Shown here: positions 18,151 to 27,173 of the stretch, one piece after another
How the letters are laid out: each line of letters begins with the position of its first letter
How positions within the stretch are numbered: the first letter of the stretch is position 1
Source: Natronomonas salinimetallica
Lineage (GTDB): Archaea; Halobacteriota; Halobacteria; Halobacteriales; Haloarculaceae
DNA: 64,000 bases
Assembly: GCF_013839515.1 (NCBI RefSeq)
Contig: NZ_JACDNQ010000011.1
Span: forward strand, 1 to 64,000
Direction: 5' to 3'
Notes under the pieces: model-generated
Told to the model about the DNA's origin: nothing
The model's input: only the letters and a program-made list of their open reading frames with translations
Databases searched by the model: none
Program-made: the position numbers and the translations under genes

Positions 18151-20535
18151 CTACGACCTCGTGTCTCCGACGGTATATATTTCTCCCAGCCGCCGGAGGG
18201 CGACCTCGCCGAGGTAGACGACGAGCGCGAGCGCGAGCAGTACCCACGCGAACGAGCGCTGGATCGCGCGCTCGCGGGTCGACTCCGAGCGGGTAAACGC
18301 CGCGATTTCGGCCGTCTCGGACGGGGCAAACACCGCCCCGCCGGTCCGGTCGACCGCCGCCTCGAGCGCCGAGGACTGCCCGACCGCCCCGTACTCCTCG
18401 GCGTAGTTGACGGCGTACTCGGCGTCGAGTACCGAGCCGTAGCCGACCGTCTCGGGCGTGATCGTCGCCTCGAAGCGCTCGGTGTCGGCCCGGACGAACC
18501 GCAGGTCCGTCCCCTCCGGCCGCGTCGCCCCCCGGTGGACGACCGTCGTCTCCGTCCCGCGGTTGGCGTCCGCGACCGAGGTCACGTTCGTCCGCTTGCG
18601 ACGGGGGTCGCCGATGGCCCAGTTCACGGAGCGCGTCGTGAGTTCGGCGTCGGGTGCCCGCAGGAGGCCGCCGAGGCTCCCGTCGTCGCCGTAGGCGGTC
18701 ACCGAGACGACGCGTCCGAGCCCGAAGCGCCAGCTCGTGATCGCCGGCTCGCCCTCGCTCGTCGTGACCAGGAGGCGGGCCCCCTGGCGGGGGTCGACAT
18801 CGTTTGCGGCGGCCGGGTCCGACTCGGTCTCGACGCCGTCGGTGATGAAGTGCGTGCTGTCGAGGACGACGAGCGAGTCGGCCTCCGGCGGGGCCGCCTC
18901 GGTGTCGAACAGAAGCCGGAGGCGCTCGGTCTCGTCGGGCTGGAGGTACGTCCCCCCGGTCGCGCCCGCGATCTCGGCCATGCGGTCGTCCTCGCGCCAC
19001 CAGCCGAACCCGACGCCCGTCACCCGCACGTCCTCGGCGGCGAGTTCCCCGGCGGCGGCGAGCGGCTGGTCGGAGTCGTCGACCCCGTCGCTTATCAAGA
19101 TCACCTCGCCGCCGCCCTCGAGCAGCGCGCCGCCGGCGCGCAGGCCCGCCCCGATGTCCGTCCCCCCGCCGGCCTGCAGCCGCCGGATCGTCTCTCTGAG
19201 TTCGGGGCGTTCGCTCTCCAGGGGGCGGAGCTCCGAGACCACCTGCGCCCCGCTGTCGAAGGCGACGATGCCGAGGCGGCTGTCGTCGCCGATCTGCTCG
19301 ATGACGTCGAGGGAGAGCCCCCGGATCCGGGGCATGCCCTCCTCGGCACTGCCGGAGACGTCGATCACGAGGACGACGTCGTCGCCGCCCGCGCGCTCCT
19401 CGAAGCGGACCGGCAGCATCGTCGCGATCGACGAGGACGCGTAGCCGCCGCGCCCGTAGGCGTTGTCGCCCCCGGCGACGACGACCCCGTTGCCGTCGGC
19501 GGCGTACGCCTGAAGCGCGCCGACGTCGCCGAGGTCCTCGGCCGCGAGGTCCTGAATCACGACGGCGTGATACGCCTCCAGGGCCGCCCGGTCCGGTACC
19601 GATTCGGCGCGGGTGACGTCGTAGAGCCCCTCGAGGTACGTCTCGAGCGGGTAGTCGACGCGGGAGACGTACAGCACCTCGGGGGGCTCGACGACCGTGA
19701 CGACCCGGCGGAAGACGGTGTTTCGCTCGAACCCGGCCTCGTCGCCGGCGTCGATCGTCGCCTCGATCCGGTGATCGCCCGGCTCCTCGAAGGTGTGTTC
19801 GAGGTCGACCGACGCCGTCCCCGTCACCGTCTCCTCGTGGAGTACCTCGCCGTCGGCCCTCACCGTAAGCTCCGCGCTCGCATCGCCGACGCCGCCAACG
19901 GAGACGAGAAGCGACTCCGTGGCCCCGGCGGTCGTGGTCTCGGGGGCCTCGAGGGTGACGAGCCGTTCGGCACGCGCCGGGTCGATCCGGAGCGTGCTGA
20001 TCGTGGCGTTTCGCTCGGCGGCGACGTCGACCGCCGCCCCCAGGCTGCGGCCCTCGGTCACCCGGCCGTCGGAGAGCAAGAGGACGTGTGACCCCGCCTC
20101 GACGCTCCGAAGCACCTCGTCGCCGATCGGCGATGACTCCCCGGTCGCGATCGTCGTCCGCCGGACCGGGACGCCCTCGGCTTCGATCGAGTCGGCGATC
20201 GCCGCCGCGTCGGCGTCGTAGGCGTCCATGCTTGCCGAGTCGTCGACGAGCAACTGTACCTCCGGATCGCCCACGGATCGGCTGACGTCGACGACGTAGG
20301 GGCCGGCGGCCGCGGTGACGAGCAGGACGGCGAGGAGCACCCGCGAGACGATCATGAGCGTCCGGGTCCGCCCCGTCGGCGCGCCCGGCCCGACGTTCCA
20401 GTAGAAGGCGAGGGCGACGGCGGCGAGTGCGACCGGGAGCGCGGCGATCAACAGCGGCCGCTCGAAGCCGACCGGCCCGATCGACCCGACCGACTCGACG
20501 ACGCCGACGGCGAAAGCGACACCGGCGGCCATCAC
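18151..20535 (-). CDS. VWA-domain membrane protein, BatA/BatB-like
   Basis: A 794-residue protein. Two N-terminal spans (about 25-65) precede a first VWA-like region beginning LLVDDSASM (about residue 95), then an extracellular beta-rich stretch, a glutamine-amidotransferase-like region and a second VWA domain with an intact-looking metal site VIDVSGSAEEGM (about residue 395). A C-terminal span (about 757-778, SFAWVLLALALVVYLGEVAL) returns to the membrane. VWA domains bind partner proteins through a divalent metal. ATGA overlap with the gene before it shows tight coupling in the operon. Confidence 0.85.
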   Translation of the reverse strand: MMAAGVAFAVGVVESVGSIGPVGFERPLLIAALPVALAAVALAFYWNVGPGAPTGRTRTLMIVSRVLLAVLLVTAAAGPYVVDVSRSVGDPEVQLLVDDSASMDAYDADAAAIADSIEAEGVPVRRTTIATGESSPIGDEVLRSVEAGSHVLLLSDGRVTEGRSLGAAVDVAAERNATISTLRIDPARAERLVTLEAPETTTAGATESLLVSVGGVGDASAELTVRADGEVLHEETVTGTASVDLEHTFEEPGDHRIEATIDAGDEAGFERNTVFRRVVTVVEPPEVLYVSRVDYPLETYLEGLYDVTRAESVPDRAALEAYHAVVIQDLAAEDLGDVGALQAYAADGNGVVVAGGDNAYGRGGYASSSIATMLPVRFEERAGGDDVVLVIDVSGSAEEGMPRIRGLSLDVIEQIGDDSRLGIVAFDSGAQVVSELRPLESERPELRETIRRLQAGGGTDIGAGLRAGGALLEGGGEVILISDGVDDSDQPLAAAGELAAEDVRVTGVGFGWWREDDRMAEIAGATGGTYLQPDETERLRLLFDTEAAPPEADSLVVLDSTHFITDGVETESDPAAANDVDPRQGARLLVTTSEGEPAITSWRFGLGRVVSVTAYGDDGSLGGLLRAPDAELTTRSVNWAIGDPRRKRTNVTSVADANRGTETTVVHRGATRPEGTDLRFVRADTERFEATITPETVGYGSVLDAEYAVNYAEEYGAVGQSSALEAAVDRTGGAVFAPSETAEIAAFTRSESTRERAIQRSFAWVLLALALVVYLGEVALRRLGEIYTVGDTRS

Positions 20536-22322
20536 AGCTCACCCCGGTATTTCAGGTATCCGAGTTCGAGCAGGCCGACGAGCAACGCGCCGAGGGCGAG
20601 CCACGGCGTGAGCGACCGCGGCGTCGACCCGGTCTCGACCGTCCCCGTCTCGGCCTCGATCGGCTCGGAGACGACGTCTGACTCCGACGGCGAGCGCAGG
20701 CTGACGCCGTATCGGGTCGTCGCCGTGTCGTAAAACCCCGTCTCGGTCGGTTCGAGCCGCGCCGTCTCGACGGCTCCGTCGCCCGTCTCGACGACCGTCG
20801 GCGCATCGAAGGTGATCGCCTCGCCGCTCCGTCGGTTCAGTTCCTCGATCGGCGTCCGCCCGGCGGCGTAGTTGATCGCCTGCCGCCAGAAGACGGGGTA
20901 GCGGTAGTTGTATTTGAACGCCGAGTCCTCCTCGATGTAGCCGTAATACATCGCCCGCCCGGAGCCGACCTCGTCGACTGCGATCATTGGGCTGCCGTCG
21001 TCGGCCACCGCGAGCGCCTCCCCGCGCTGGAGTGCCCCGGAGAGGTACGCCTCCGCGGGGACGAAGCCGATTCCGTCGACGACGGGATGGGACGCGGCGG
21101 TTCGGACGTCCGTCCGGACGCCGACCTCCTCGGGCGCTATGAGCGCCAACCCGCCGTAGCCGACGGCCCCGAGATCGTCTTGGCTCTGGACGACGACGCC
21201 CGACCCGTCCTCGACGTCGCCGCGGACGTCGGCGATCGTCCCCTCGAGGACCCGTTCGGGATCGACGTTGCTGAACACGACGACGTCGTAGCCGGTGGCG
21301 TCGGAGACCGGCGGAGCGGCAACGTCGACGCGGACGTCGCCCATCACGTCCAGCGCCGCCAGCAAGAAGCCGTTCCGGTCGTTCGTCACGACGAGCGTCT
21401 CGATCGTCCGGTCCGCCGGGGCGGCCACGTAGGCGACGTCGTCGGTCCGAAAGGAGTCGCCGGGCGAAAGCCGCAGTTCCCCGCCGCCGTCGGGGAGCGG
21501 AAGCGTCACCTCGGTGACGTCGCCGGGGGCCAACGCGACCGTCTCCGTCGAATCGCCGAGGGAGACGTCCCGCGTCTGTTCGGTCTCGCCGCCGTTCGTG
21601 ACGACCGCCGTCGCCTCCGTCGCCGTCACCGACAGGTCGACGATCCCGACGTTGTCCTCGCCGCCGCCGCCGACCCGGCGGACGACGACCTCCTCGCCAC
21701 CCGCCCGGACGCTCTCCGCCGCCGCCTCCCAGTCGGTGTCGTCGACGAAGTCGCTGACGACGACGATCCGCCGGGCGTCCTCGTGGGCGTCGGCAGCGAC
21801 CCTGATCGCCCGCCGGAGGTCGCCCTCGGCCTCGACGACGGACAGCCCGGACAGCGCCGCGGCCGTCGCCTCGCGGTCGCCGTCGGCGATCTCGATCGTC
21901 GGCTCGGGGGCCGTGGTGACGAGCGTCGTCCGGTCGCCCGTTACCCCCTCGGCGGTGTCGACGGCGCGTTCGAACCGCGTCGCGTCCCCGTCGGTCGTCG
22001 CCATGCTCGCGCTGGTGTCGAGGACGACGACCGTCTCGCCGGATGTACCGCCGGGCAGCGGGACCTGCGGCCCGGCGAGCGCCAGCGGGATCGCGACGAG
22101 AACGAGCGCCTGCAGCAGGAAGATCGTCGACATACGAAACCGATCGCGGATGCGTTGCTGTCGGCTGTCACCGTCGCCCTCGGTGAGGAACTCGACCGTC
22201 GGGAGGTCGTACCGGCGCGGGTCGGGGCGGACGAGATACAACACGACGAGCGGGATCAGCGCCGCGAGGCCGAGCAATCCGAGCGGGCTCGCGAGCGACC
22301 CGCCGGCCTGAAGGAGGGCCAT
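20532..22322 (-). CDS. BatA N-terminal and VWA-domain membrane protein
   Basis: A 596-residue protein that opens the MoxR operon. The N-terminus SLASPLGLLGLAALIPLVVLYL is the BatA/aerotolerance-regulator membrane module, with a second span near residue 65 (STIFLLQALVLVAIPLALAG). A VWA domain follows with metal-site motif VVLDTSASMA (about 95-104). The middle is beta-rich; the last 20 residues (LTPWLALGALLVGLLELGYL) form a membrane span. An in-frame ATG at 22364 would add 14 residues; ATG 22322 fits the family. A tandem array of 20-bp units lies just upstream. Confidence 0.85.
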   Translation of the reverse strand: MALLQAGGSLASPLGLLGLAALIPLVVLYLVRPDPRRYDLPTVEFLTEGDGDSRQQRIRDRFRMSTIFLLQALVLVAIPLALAGPQVPLPGGTSGETVVVLDTSASMATTDGDATRFERAVDTAEGVTGDRTTLVTTAPEPTIEIADGDREATAAALSGLSVVEAEGDLRRAIRVAADAHEDARRIVVVSDFVDDTDWEAAAESVRAGGEEVVVRRVGGGGEDNVGIVDLSVTATEATAVVTNGGETEQTRDVSLGDSTETVALAPGDVTEVTLPLPDGGGELRLSPGDSFRTDDVAYVAAPADRTIETLVVTNDRNGFLLAALDVMGDVRVDVAAPPVSDATGYDVVVFSNVDPERVLEGTIADVRGDVEDGSGVVVQSQDDLGAVGYGGLALIAPEEVGVRTDVRTAASHPVVDGIGFVPAEAYLSGALQRGEALAVADDGSPMIAVDEVGSGRAMYYGYIEEDSAFKYNYRYPVFWRQAINYAAGRTPIEELNRRSGEAITFDAPTVVETGDGAVETARLEPTETGFYDTATTRYGVSLRSPSESDVVSEPIEAETGTVETGSTPRSLTPWLALGALLVGLLELGYLKYRGEL

Positions 22323-22390
22323 CGTACTCGGCCGAAGGGGACGGAGCCACATGTGTTTGACCATCGGGTCGCGGTGGCGAGACCGAGGGT

Positions 22391-22500
22391 CGCGGTGGCG
22401 AGATTGCGATGGCAGTGGCGAGATTGCGATGGCAGTGGCGAGATTGCGATGGCAGTGGCGAGATTGCGATGGCAGTGGCGAGATTGCGGTGGCGGTGGCG
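22391..22500. repeat. Tandem array, 20-bp unit
   Basis: Four identical 20-bp units (AGATTGCGATGGCAGTGGCG) occupy 22401-22480, with degenerate half-units on both sides (22391-22400 and 22481-22500). It fills most of the 213-base gap between the start of the MoxR operon and the end of the DUF192 gene. The period is not a multiple of three and no gene crosses it. Confidence 0.95.
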
Positions 22501-22535
22501 TTGCGGCCGGTATCGGTATCGACGCCCCCGGCGTG

Positions 22536-23120
22536 TCACCCGTCGAGTTCGAACGCCAGCCGGTCTCCGACGTCGACGCCGCGTTCCGCGGTCCACTCGT
22601 AGTTCACTTCGAGGACGTACTGGCCCCGCCCCGGATACCGCTGGTCGGTGCCGTCCTCATCGGGGCCGGGCGCGGGGGCGTGGTGGATCCCCGTGATCGT
22701 CCCCGTCGAATCCGCGTAGACGATATCGATCCCGAAGTCCATCCGCCGCATAACGAACGTCCGGTCGGCGACCGATCCGAAGACGAACAACATCCCGCGG
22801 TCCGCCGGCAGCGATTCGGTATCGCTCAGCCCGGTGTATCGGAGGTCGTCCGTGTCCGCGATGGCCGCCGTTACCGTGCCGAGTGACTCGCCGTCCGGCG
22901 TTTCGACGCGAACCGTGGTCGTCTCGTAGCCCTCGTGGACCGGGTCGAAATCCGGCGTCTCGGTCCCGGGCGTGGACGTCCCGTCCGCCCCCGTTTGCGT
23001 CGCGCTCTCCGATCCCCCGTCGCCGGCCGATTTCCCGTCGCCGGCCGATCCGGCGTCGAGACAGCCGGCGAGGGTAGCAAACGTCGCCCCGGCCGTCGCA
23101 AGACACGTCCGGCGATCCAT
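22536..23120 (-). CDS. DUF192-domain lipoprotein
   Basis: A 194-residue exported protein: MDRRTCLATAGATFATLAGC is a Tat-like signal with lipobox Cys20, followed by a serine/threonine/glycine-rich linker (GKSAGDGGSESATQ) and a DUF192 domain (about 75-190; TGLSDTESLPADRGMLFVF, then RMDFGIDIVYAD). DUF192 is a small beta fold of unknown function common in exported proteins. TTTTATGTAT near 23143-23152 on this strand gives a start site about at ATG 23120, which fixes the start and makes the mRNA leaderless. Confidence 0.88.
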   Translation of the reverse strand: MDRRTCLATAGATFATLAGCLDAGSAGDGKSAGDGGSESATQTGADGTSTPGTETPDFDPVHEGYETTTVRVETPDGESLGTVTAAIADTDDLRYTGLSDTESLPADRGMLFVFGSVADRTFVMRRMDFGIDIVYADSTGTITGIHHAPAPGPDEDGTDQRYPGRGQYVLEVNYEWTAERGVDVGDRLAFELDG

Positions 23121-23220
23121 GTCGTCCGGTTCGGACGGACGATACATAAAACAGGGGAGGGGCGGTCGCGGTTCGCCGCCGATCCACGCGAGGGACGAGC
23201 GACAGCCCGATACGTACCAC

Positions 23221-23310
23221 GGCGCGGATCGGAACGACGGCGCGGATCGGAACGACGGCGCAGATCGGAACGACGGCGCGGATCGGAACGACGGCGCAGA
23301 TCGGAACGAC
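23221..23310. repeat. Tandem array, 18-bp unit
   Basis: Five 18-bp units GGCGCRGATCGGAACGAC, alternating only at one position (G/A). It lies in the 233-base space between the divergent DUF192 and subtilase genes, directly upstream of the subtilase TATA box, where it could affect promoter activity. Confidence 0.95.
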
Positions 23311-23321
23311 GGCGGCCGGCA

Positions 23322-23330
23322 GTATATATT
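23322..23330 (+). promoter_or_regulatory. TATA box of the subtilase gene
   Basis: AGTATATATTTTC is centred about 28 bases before ATG 23354, predicting a leaderless transcript. Confidence 0.7.
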
Positions 23331-23353
23331 TTCGAGGCCCCAACGCCCGGTCG

Positions 23354-26300
23354 ATGGCTCCTGCCCCGCGTGCCCCCCGTTCGGGCCGACGTCTCGCGGC
23401 GCTCGCGACGCTCGTCTCGATCGTGCTGTTTTCGGCCTGTCTCGGTACGCTGGCGGCCGTCGGGACCGCGGCTGCCGAAACGGGGGCCGTCGGCCCGGTC
23501 GGCGACGCCGGCGATACCGAAGCGACGCCCCCGGCCCCGGCGCAGACGCCGCCCTCGCCCGCGGACGCGACCGGCGAGGGCGTCACCGTCGCGATCCTCG
23601 ACAGCGGCATCGACGACGGCCACCCCGACCTCCGGGGACGCGTCACCGAACGGGTCGACCTGACCGGCGCGGAGCCGACCCACCCCGACCGCGGGACGGA
23701 CGCGAGCGGCCACGGGACGTTCGTCGCGGGCGTCCTCGGCGGCAGCGGGGCCGCAAGCGACGGCGACCACGCCGGCGTCGCGCCGGGCGCGGCCCTCGTC
23801 GATGTCCGTATCATGGCCGAGAACGGCGACGCCGACGAGGCGACCGTCGCCGAGGGCATCGAGTACGCCGTCAGCGAGGCCGACGCCGACATCGTCCTGT
23901 TGAGCCTCGAAAGCGTCGGCGCCGCCCCCGCAACCATCGAGGACCGCGTCGAGTGGGCGACCGATCGGGGCGTCCTCGTGGTCGCCTCGGCGGGCAACCG
24001 CGGCGGCCCCCGCTCGGTCACCACGCCCGGGACGTCCCGGAGTGCGCTCACCGTCGGCGCGACCGACCGCGAAGGGGGGATTTGGGCCCGCTCCGCCTGG
24101 GGGCCGACTTCCGCGGGCGTATTTAAACCGGAGCTGCTCGCGCCCGGCGAGGGGATCGTCGGGCCGCGCGCCGGGGACGGCTGGACGGACGACCCCTACG
24201 CCCGTCGGAGCGGCACGAGCATCGCGGCGGCCCGAGTCGCGGGCGTCGCCGCGCTCGTCCTCGAATCCGAGCCCGGCCTCGGGCGGGCGGCGATCGAGCG
24301 CCGGCTGACGAGTACCGCGCGACCGATCGGAAACGGCCCGGAGGGGGTCGCCGATCCGGTCGCCGAGACGTCCGACGGAGACGGGATCGCCGAGACGTCC
24401 GACGGAGACGGGATCGCCGAGGGGACGGGGGCCGGCGAGGTCGACGCCGAACGCGCGCTCGCACCCGACATCGTCGCCGACGGGGTCGTCGATCTCGGCG
24501 TCGTCGACGACGAGGACTCGGTGACCCGGACGGTGACGTTTCGGAACCGCGACGACCGCCGCCACGAACTCGACTTCGATCTCGCCCTCCGGAACGCCGA
24601 TACGGGCGAGGGGGCCGGAGGCGCGCTCTCGTTGAACCGCAGTGGCCTCTCGCTCGCGCCGGGCGAACGGGCGGCGGTCGAACTCCGGGTCGACGGGGCC
24701 GTCCCCTCGGGAGCCCACGTCGGGGCGATCCGGTATGCGGTGGGCGGGGAACCCCGGTCGGTCGCCGTCGGGTTCGTCCGCGGCGGGCGTCTCACCGTCG
24801 AGAAGCGGCCGCTGTCGGCGGGCGACCGCGTCGACGGCGACGAACTGCTCGTCTTCACCGAGGGGGACACCCACAGCGAGGTCCTGGAGTTCGAGGGGAA
24901 CACCGCGAGCGTCTTGGCCGGGGGCGGCACCTACGTCCTCTGGTCGGCCGGCGTCGACGACGCGACCGGTTCGTTGGTGTTTCTCTCCGAGCGGCTCCGG
25001 GTCGACGGCGATACCCGCGTCGTCCTCGACGAGGCCGAGACCGTCCGATCGGGAGTCGACGCCACCGCCCTGGAGGTGCGCTATGGCTCCCTCGAAAACC
25101 GCTCGGTCGCGGCGTCGATGGTCACCGAGACCGCCGGTGGAACCGAACGGCTCTCCCGGCGCGTCCTCGACGCCGACAACCGGACGATCCGAGTCTCGCG
25201 GGACCGCGAGACCGCGCTCACGGCGACGTACCTGCTCACGACGGCGACCGACGGCGAGGGGCTGGACGCGGCGGACGTCTTCCATCTGAGCAACCACGTC
25301 AGGTGGACGCGGTGGGCCACCCGACGGGAGGTCCACCCCGCGGACCTCGAAACGACCACCTACCGGATCGGGCGGACGACGGTCGACCGCACCCCGGAGG
25401 TCCAAGAGCGGACGTCGGTCCGGCGGAGTCGGGGCGGCCGACAGCTGTCGTGGTTCGGGCTGGGCGATCGCCCGATCCAGCGCGTCCACCGGACGCCGGA
25501 GATCGACCACGAGCGTCACCTCCGGCTCGACGGCTGGCGGGCGGCGCTCTCCGCGCCGGCGGCGGGCAACGCGGCCGGGAACGTCAGCGCGCTCTCACAC
25601 CCGCTGTTCGCGCGGGCGGACGTCGAGATCCGCGACGGGGTCGCGTCGGTCGAGGCGCGGCCGCTCGCCGACGGCGCGGGCACCGAACTCCACGCCGGCG
25701 ACAAGCACACTGTCGCCGTCGCCGTCGGCGGCACGGTTCGGGCCGAACGCCGCAGCGAGCGTCCCGTGATCGACGTCGGGTCGGTCCCGATCGCCGAGGG
25801 CGACTCGCTGTCGGTGCGGATCGACGGCGCGAACCCGGATGGCCGGCTCTCGACGCGGACGCGAACCGCGGTGACGCTCCGAGGCAACGACACCGATCCG
25901 GGGGCGTCGGTCCCGCTGCTCCGGGACGTCCGCCTCGAGGCCCCCACGCCGACGAACGCGGCCGGGCCGGGGACGGTGCCGATCCGGATCCGCACCGCGG
26001 CGCGGGAGGAAATCGCGGAGGCGACCGTCTGGTATGCGCCCGACAGCCCCGAGACGCCGCCGTGGATCGACGGCTCGGCGTGGGAGCGGACGCCCGCAGG
26101 GTTCGGCTACCGGGGGCTTCGGGCCACGGTCGAGGTCCCCGACGACGCCGATACGATGAGCCTCGCGGTCGGCCTCGAGTCGGAGGCGGGGAGTACGGTC
26201 CGGACGATGACGGCCGACGCCTTCCACGTCGGGCGCGCGCCGAACACGTCGACGCGGTTCATCGAGGGGCGGCTCCTGCGGGCCGACGGCGGCGTCGCCG

Positions 26301-27094
26301 ACAACGACACCGTCATCGCGGCCCCGACCGACGGCGACGACCCCTTCGTCGCGTCGACGGGATCGGACGGGCGCTTCAGCCTCGACGTGCCGAAAGACGA
26401 GCCCTACGACGTCCAGTACCGCCGCGGCGACCTGTGGGACGACGCGCCGACGGCCCCCGGCCGCCCCGACTTCTACTCGCTCGGGCGGGTCGAGGCGACC
26501 GAGGACACGACGCTCGACCGGACGCTGCCGTCGCCGACGACGCTCGACGTCCGCGTCCGCGACGAGCGCGGCGTGGTCGTCGAGAACGCGACCGTCCGGA
26601 TCGCCCACCGCGCGGGCAACGCCACGAGCGCCGCGGAACTCACGACGGACGGAAACGGGAGCGTCGCGCTCGGCCCGACGCCCGGCTTGCACCTGGCCGG
26701 GACGGTCAACGTCACCGTCGACGCGCCCGAGGAGCCGCCCTTCGTCGGGTCGACGCTCCGGCGGACGGTGACCCTCGAGGGCGAGCGCACGACAGAGCGG
26801 TTCGTCATCGAGAACGACGCGCCGACCGCGGCGCTGTCGACGAGCCGGACCTGGATGCTCGAGGGGACGCCGACGACGCTCGACGCGGGCGACAGCGACG
26901 TGCCCGCCGGCCCCGCCGAGTACCGCTGGGACCTCGACGGCGACGGGTCGGTCGATCGGGTGACCGACTCGCCGACGACGCGCTATGCGCCCCCGCTCGG
27001 CGAGACCGAACCCTCGGTGACGGTCGTCGACGCCGCGGGCAGGCGCGCGAACGCGACGGTCGGGCCGATCCGGGTGACCGAGGAGTGGGAGTAG
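23354..27094 (+). CDS. Large secreted subtilisin-like serine protease (S8)
   Basis: A 1246-residue exported protease, about three times the size of haloarchaeal halolysins. Signal peptide at about 1-42 (ending GTAAAE); peptidase S8 domain about 72-350 with catalytic Asp83 (ILDSGIDDGHPD), His120 (SGHGTFVAGVL) and Ser289 (GTSIAAARVAG), all present, plus oxyanion region ASAGNRGG. After the protease come about 800 residues of beta-sandwich-like domains, a carboxypeptidase-regulatory-like segment (RLLRADGGVADNDTV) and a PKD-like domain at the end (PAEYRWDLDGDGSVD). An 8-residue duplication (ETSDGDGI twice, DNA about 24367-24414) closes the protease domain. There is no C-terminal membrane anchor. 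Probably degrades proteins outside the cell. Confidence 0.9.
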   Translation: MAPAPRAPRSGRRLAALATLVSIVLFSACLGTLAAVGTAAAETGAVGPVGDAGDTEATPPAPAQTPPSPADATGEGVTVAILDSGIDDGHPDLRGRVTERVDLTGAEPTHPDRGTDASGHGTFVAGVLGGSGAASDGDHAGVAPGAALVDVRIMAENGDADEATVAEGIEYAVSEADADIVLLSLESVGAAPATIEDRVEWATDRGVLVVASAGNRGGPRSVTTPGTSRSALTVGATDREGGIWARSAWGPTSAGVFKPELLAPGEGIVGPRAGDGWTDDPYARRSGTSIAAARVAGVAALVLESEPGLGRAAIERRLTSTARPIGNGPEGVADPVAETSDGDGIAETSDGDGIAEGTGAGEVDAERALAPDIVADGVVDLGVVDDEDSVTRTVTFRNRDDRRHELDFDLALRNADTGEGAGGALSLNRSGLSLAPGERAAVELRVDGAVPSGAHVGAIRYAVGGEPRSVAVGFVRGGRLTVEKRPLSAGDRVDGDELLVFTEGDTHSEVLEFEGNTASVLAGGGTYVLWSAGVDDATGSLVFLSERLRVDGDTRVVLDEAETVRSGVDATALEVRYGSLENRSVAASMVTETAGGTERLSRRVLDADNRTIRVSRDRETALTATYLLTTATDGEGLDAADVFHLSNHVRWTRWATRREVHPADLETTTYRIGRTTVDRTPEVQERTSVRRSRGGRQLSWFGLGDRPIQRVHRTPEIDHERHLRLDGWRAALSAPAAGNAAGNVSALSHPLFARADVEIRDGVASVEARPLADGAGTELHAGDKHTVAVAVGGTVRAERRSERPVIDVGSVPIAEGDSLSVRIDGANPDGRLSTRTRTAVTLRGNDTDPGASVPLLRDVRLEAPTPTNAAGPGTVPIRIRTAAREEIAEATVWYAPDSPETPPWIDGSAWERTPAGFGYRGLRATVEVPDDADTMSLAVGLESEAGSTVRTMTADAFHVGRAPNTSTRFIEGRLLRADGGVADNDTVIAAPTDGDDPFVASTGSDGRFSLDVPKDEPYDVQYRRGDLWDDAPTAPGRPDFYSLGRVEATEDTTLDRTLPSPTTLDVRVRDERGVVVENATVRIAHRAGNATSAAELTTDGNGSVALGPTPGLHLAGTVNVTVDAPEEPPFVGSTLRRTVTLEGERTTERFVIENDAPTAALSTSRTWMLEGTPTTLDAGDSDVPAGPAEYRWDLDGDGSVDRVTDSPTTRYAPPLGETEPSVTVVDAAGRRANATVGPIRVTEEWE

Positions 27095-27173
27095 CGTCCC
27101 CTGTAGTTCGGGCGGACGCCGGGGCGAACGACGGTCGTGTCGAGTAGGGTGGCGTAACTGCTACAAAAATCAG

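Noticed and set aside
22401-22480. Possible CRISPR or coding repeat
   Set aside because: No spacers, and the 20-bp period shifts reading frame each unit.
22871-25519. 882-residue open frame antisense to the subtilase gene
   Set aside because: Shadow of a gene with a complete Asp/His/Ser triad on the other strand.
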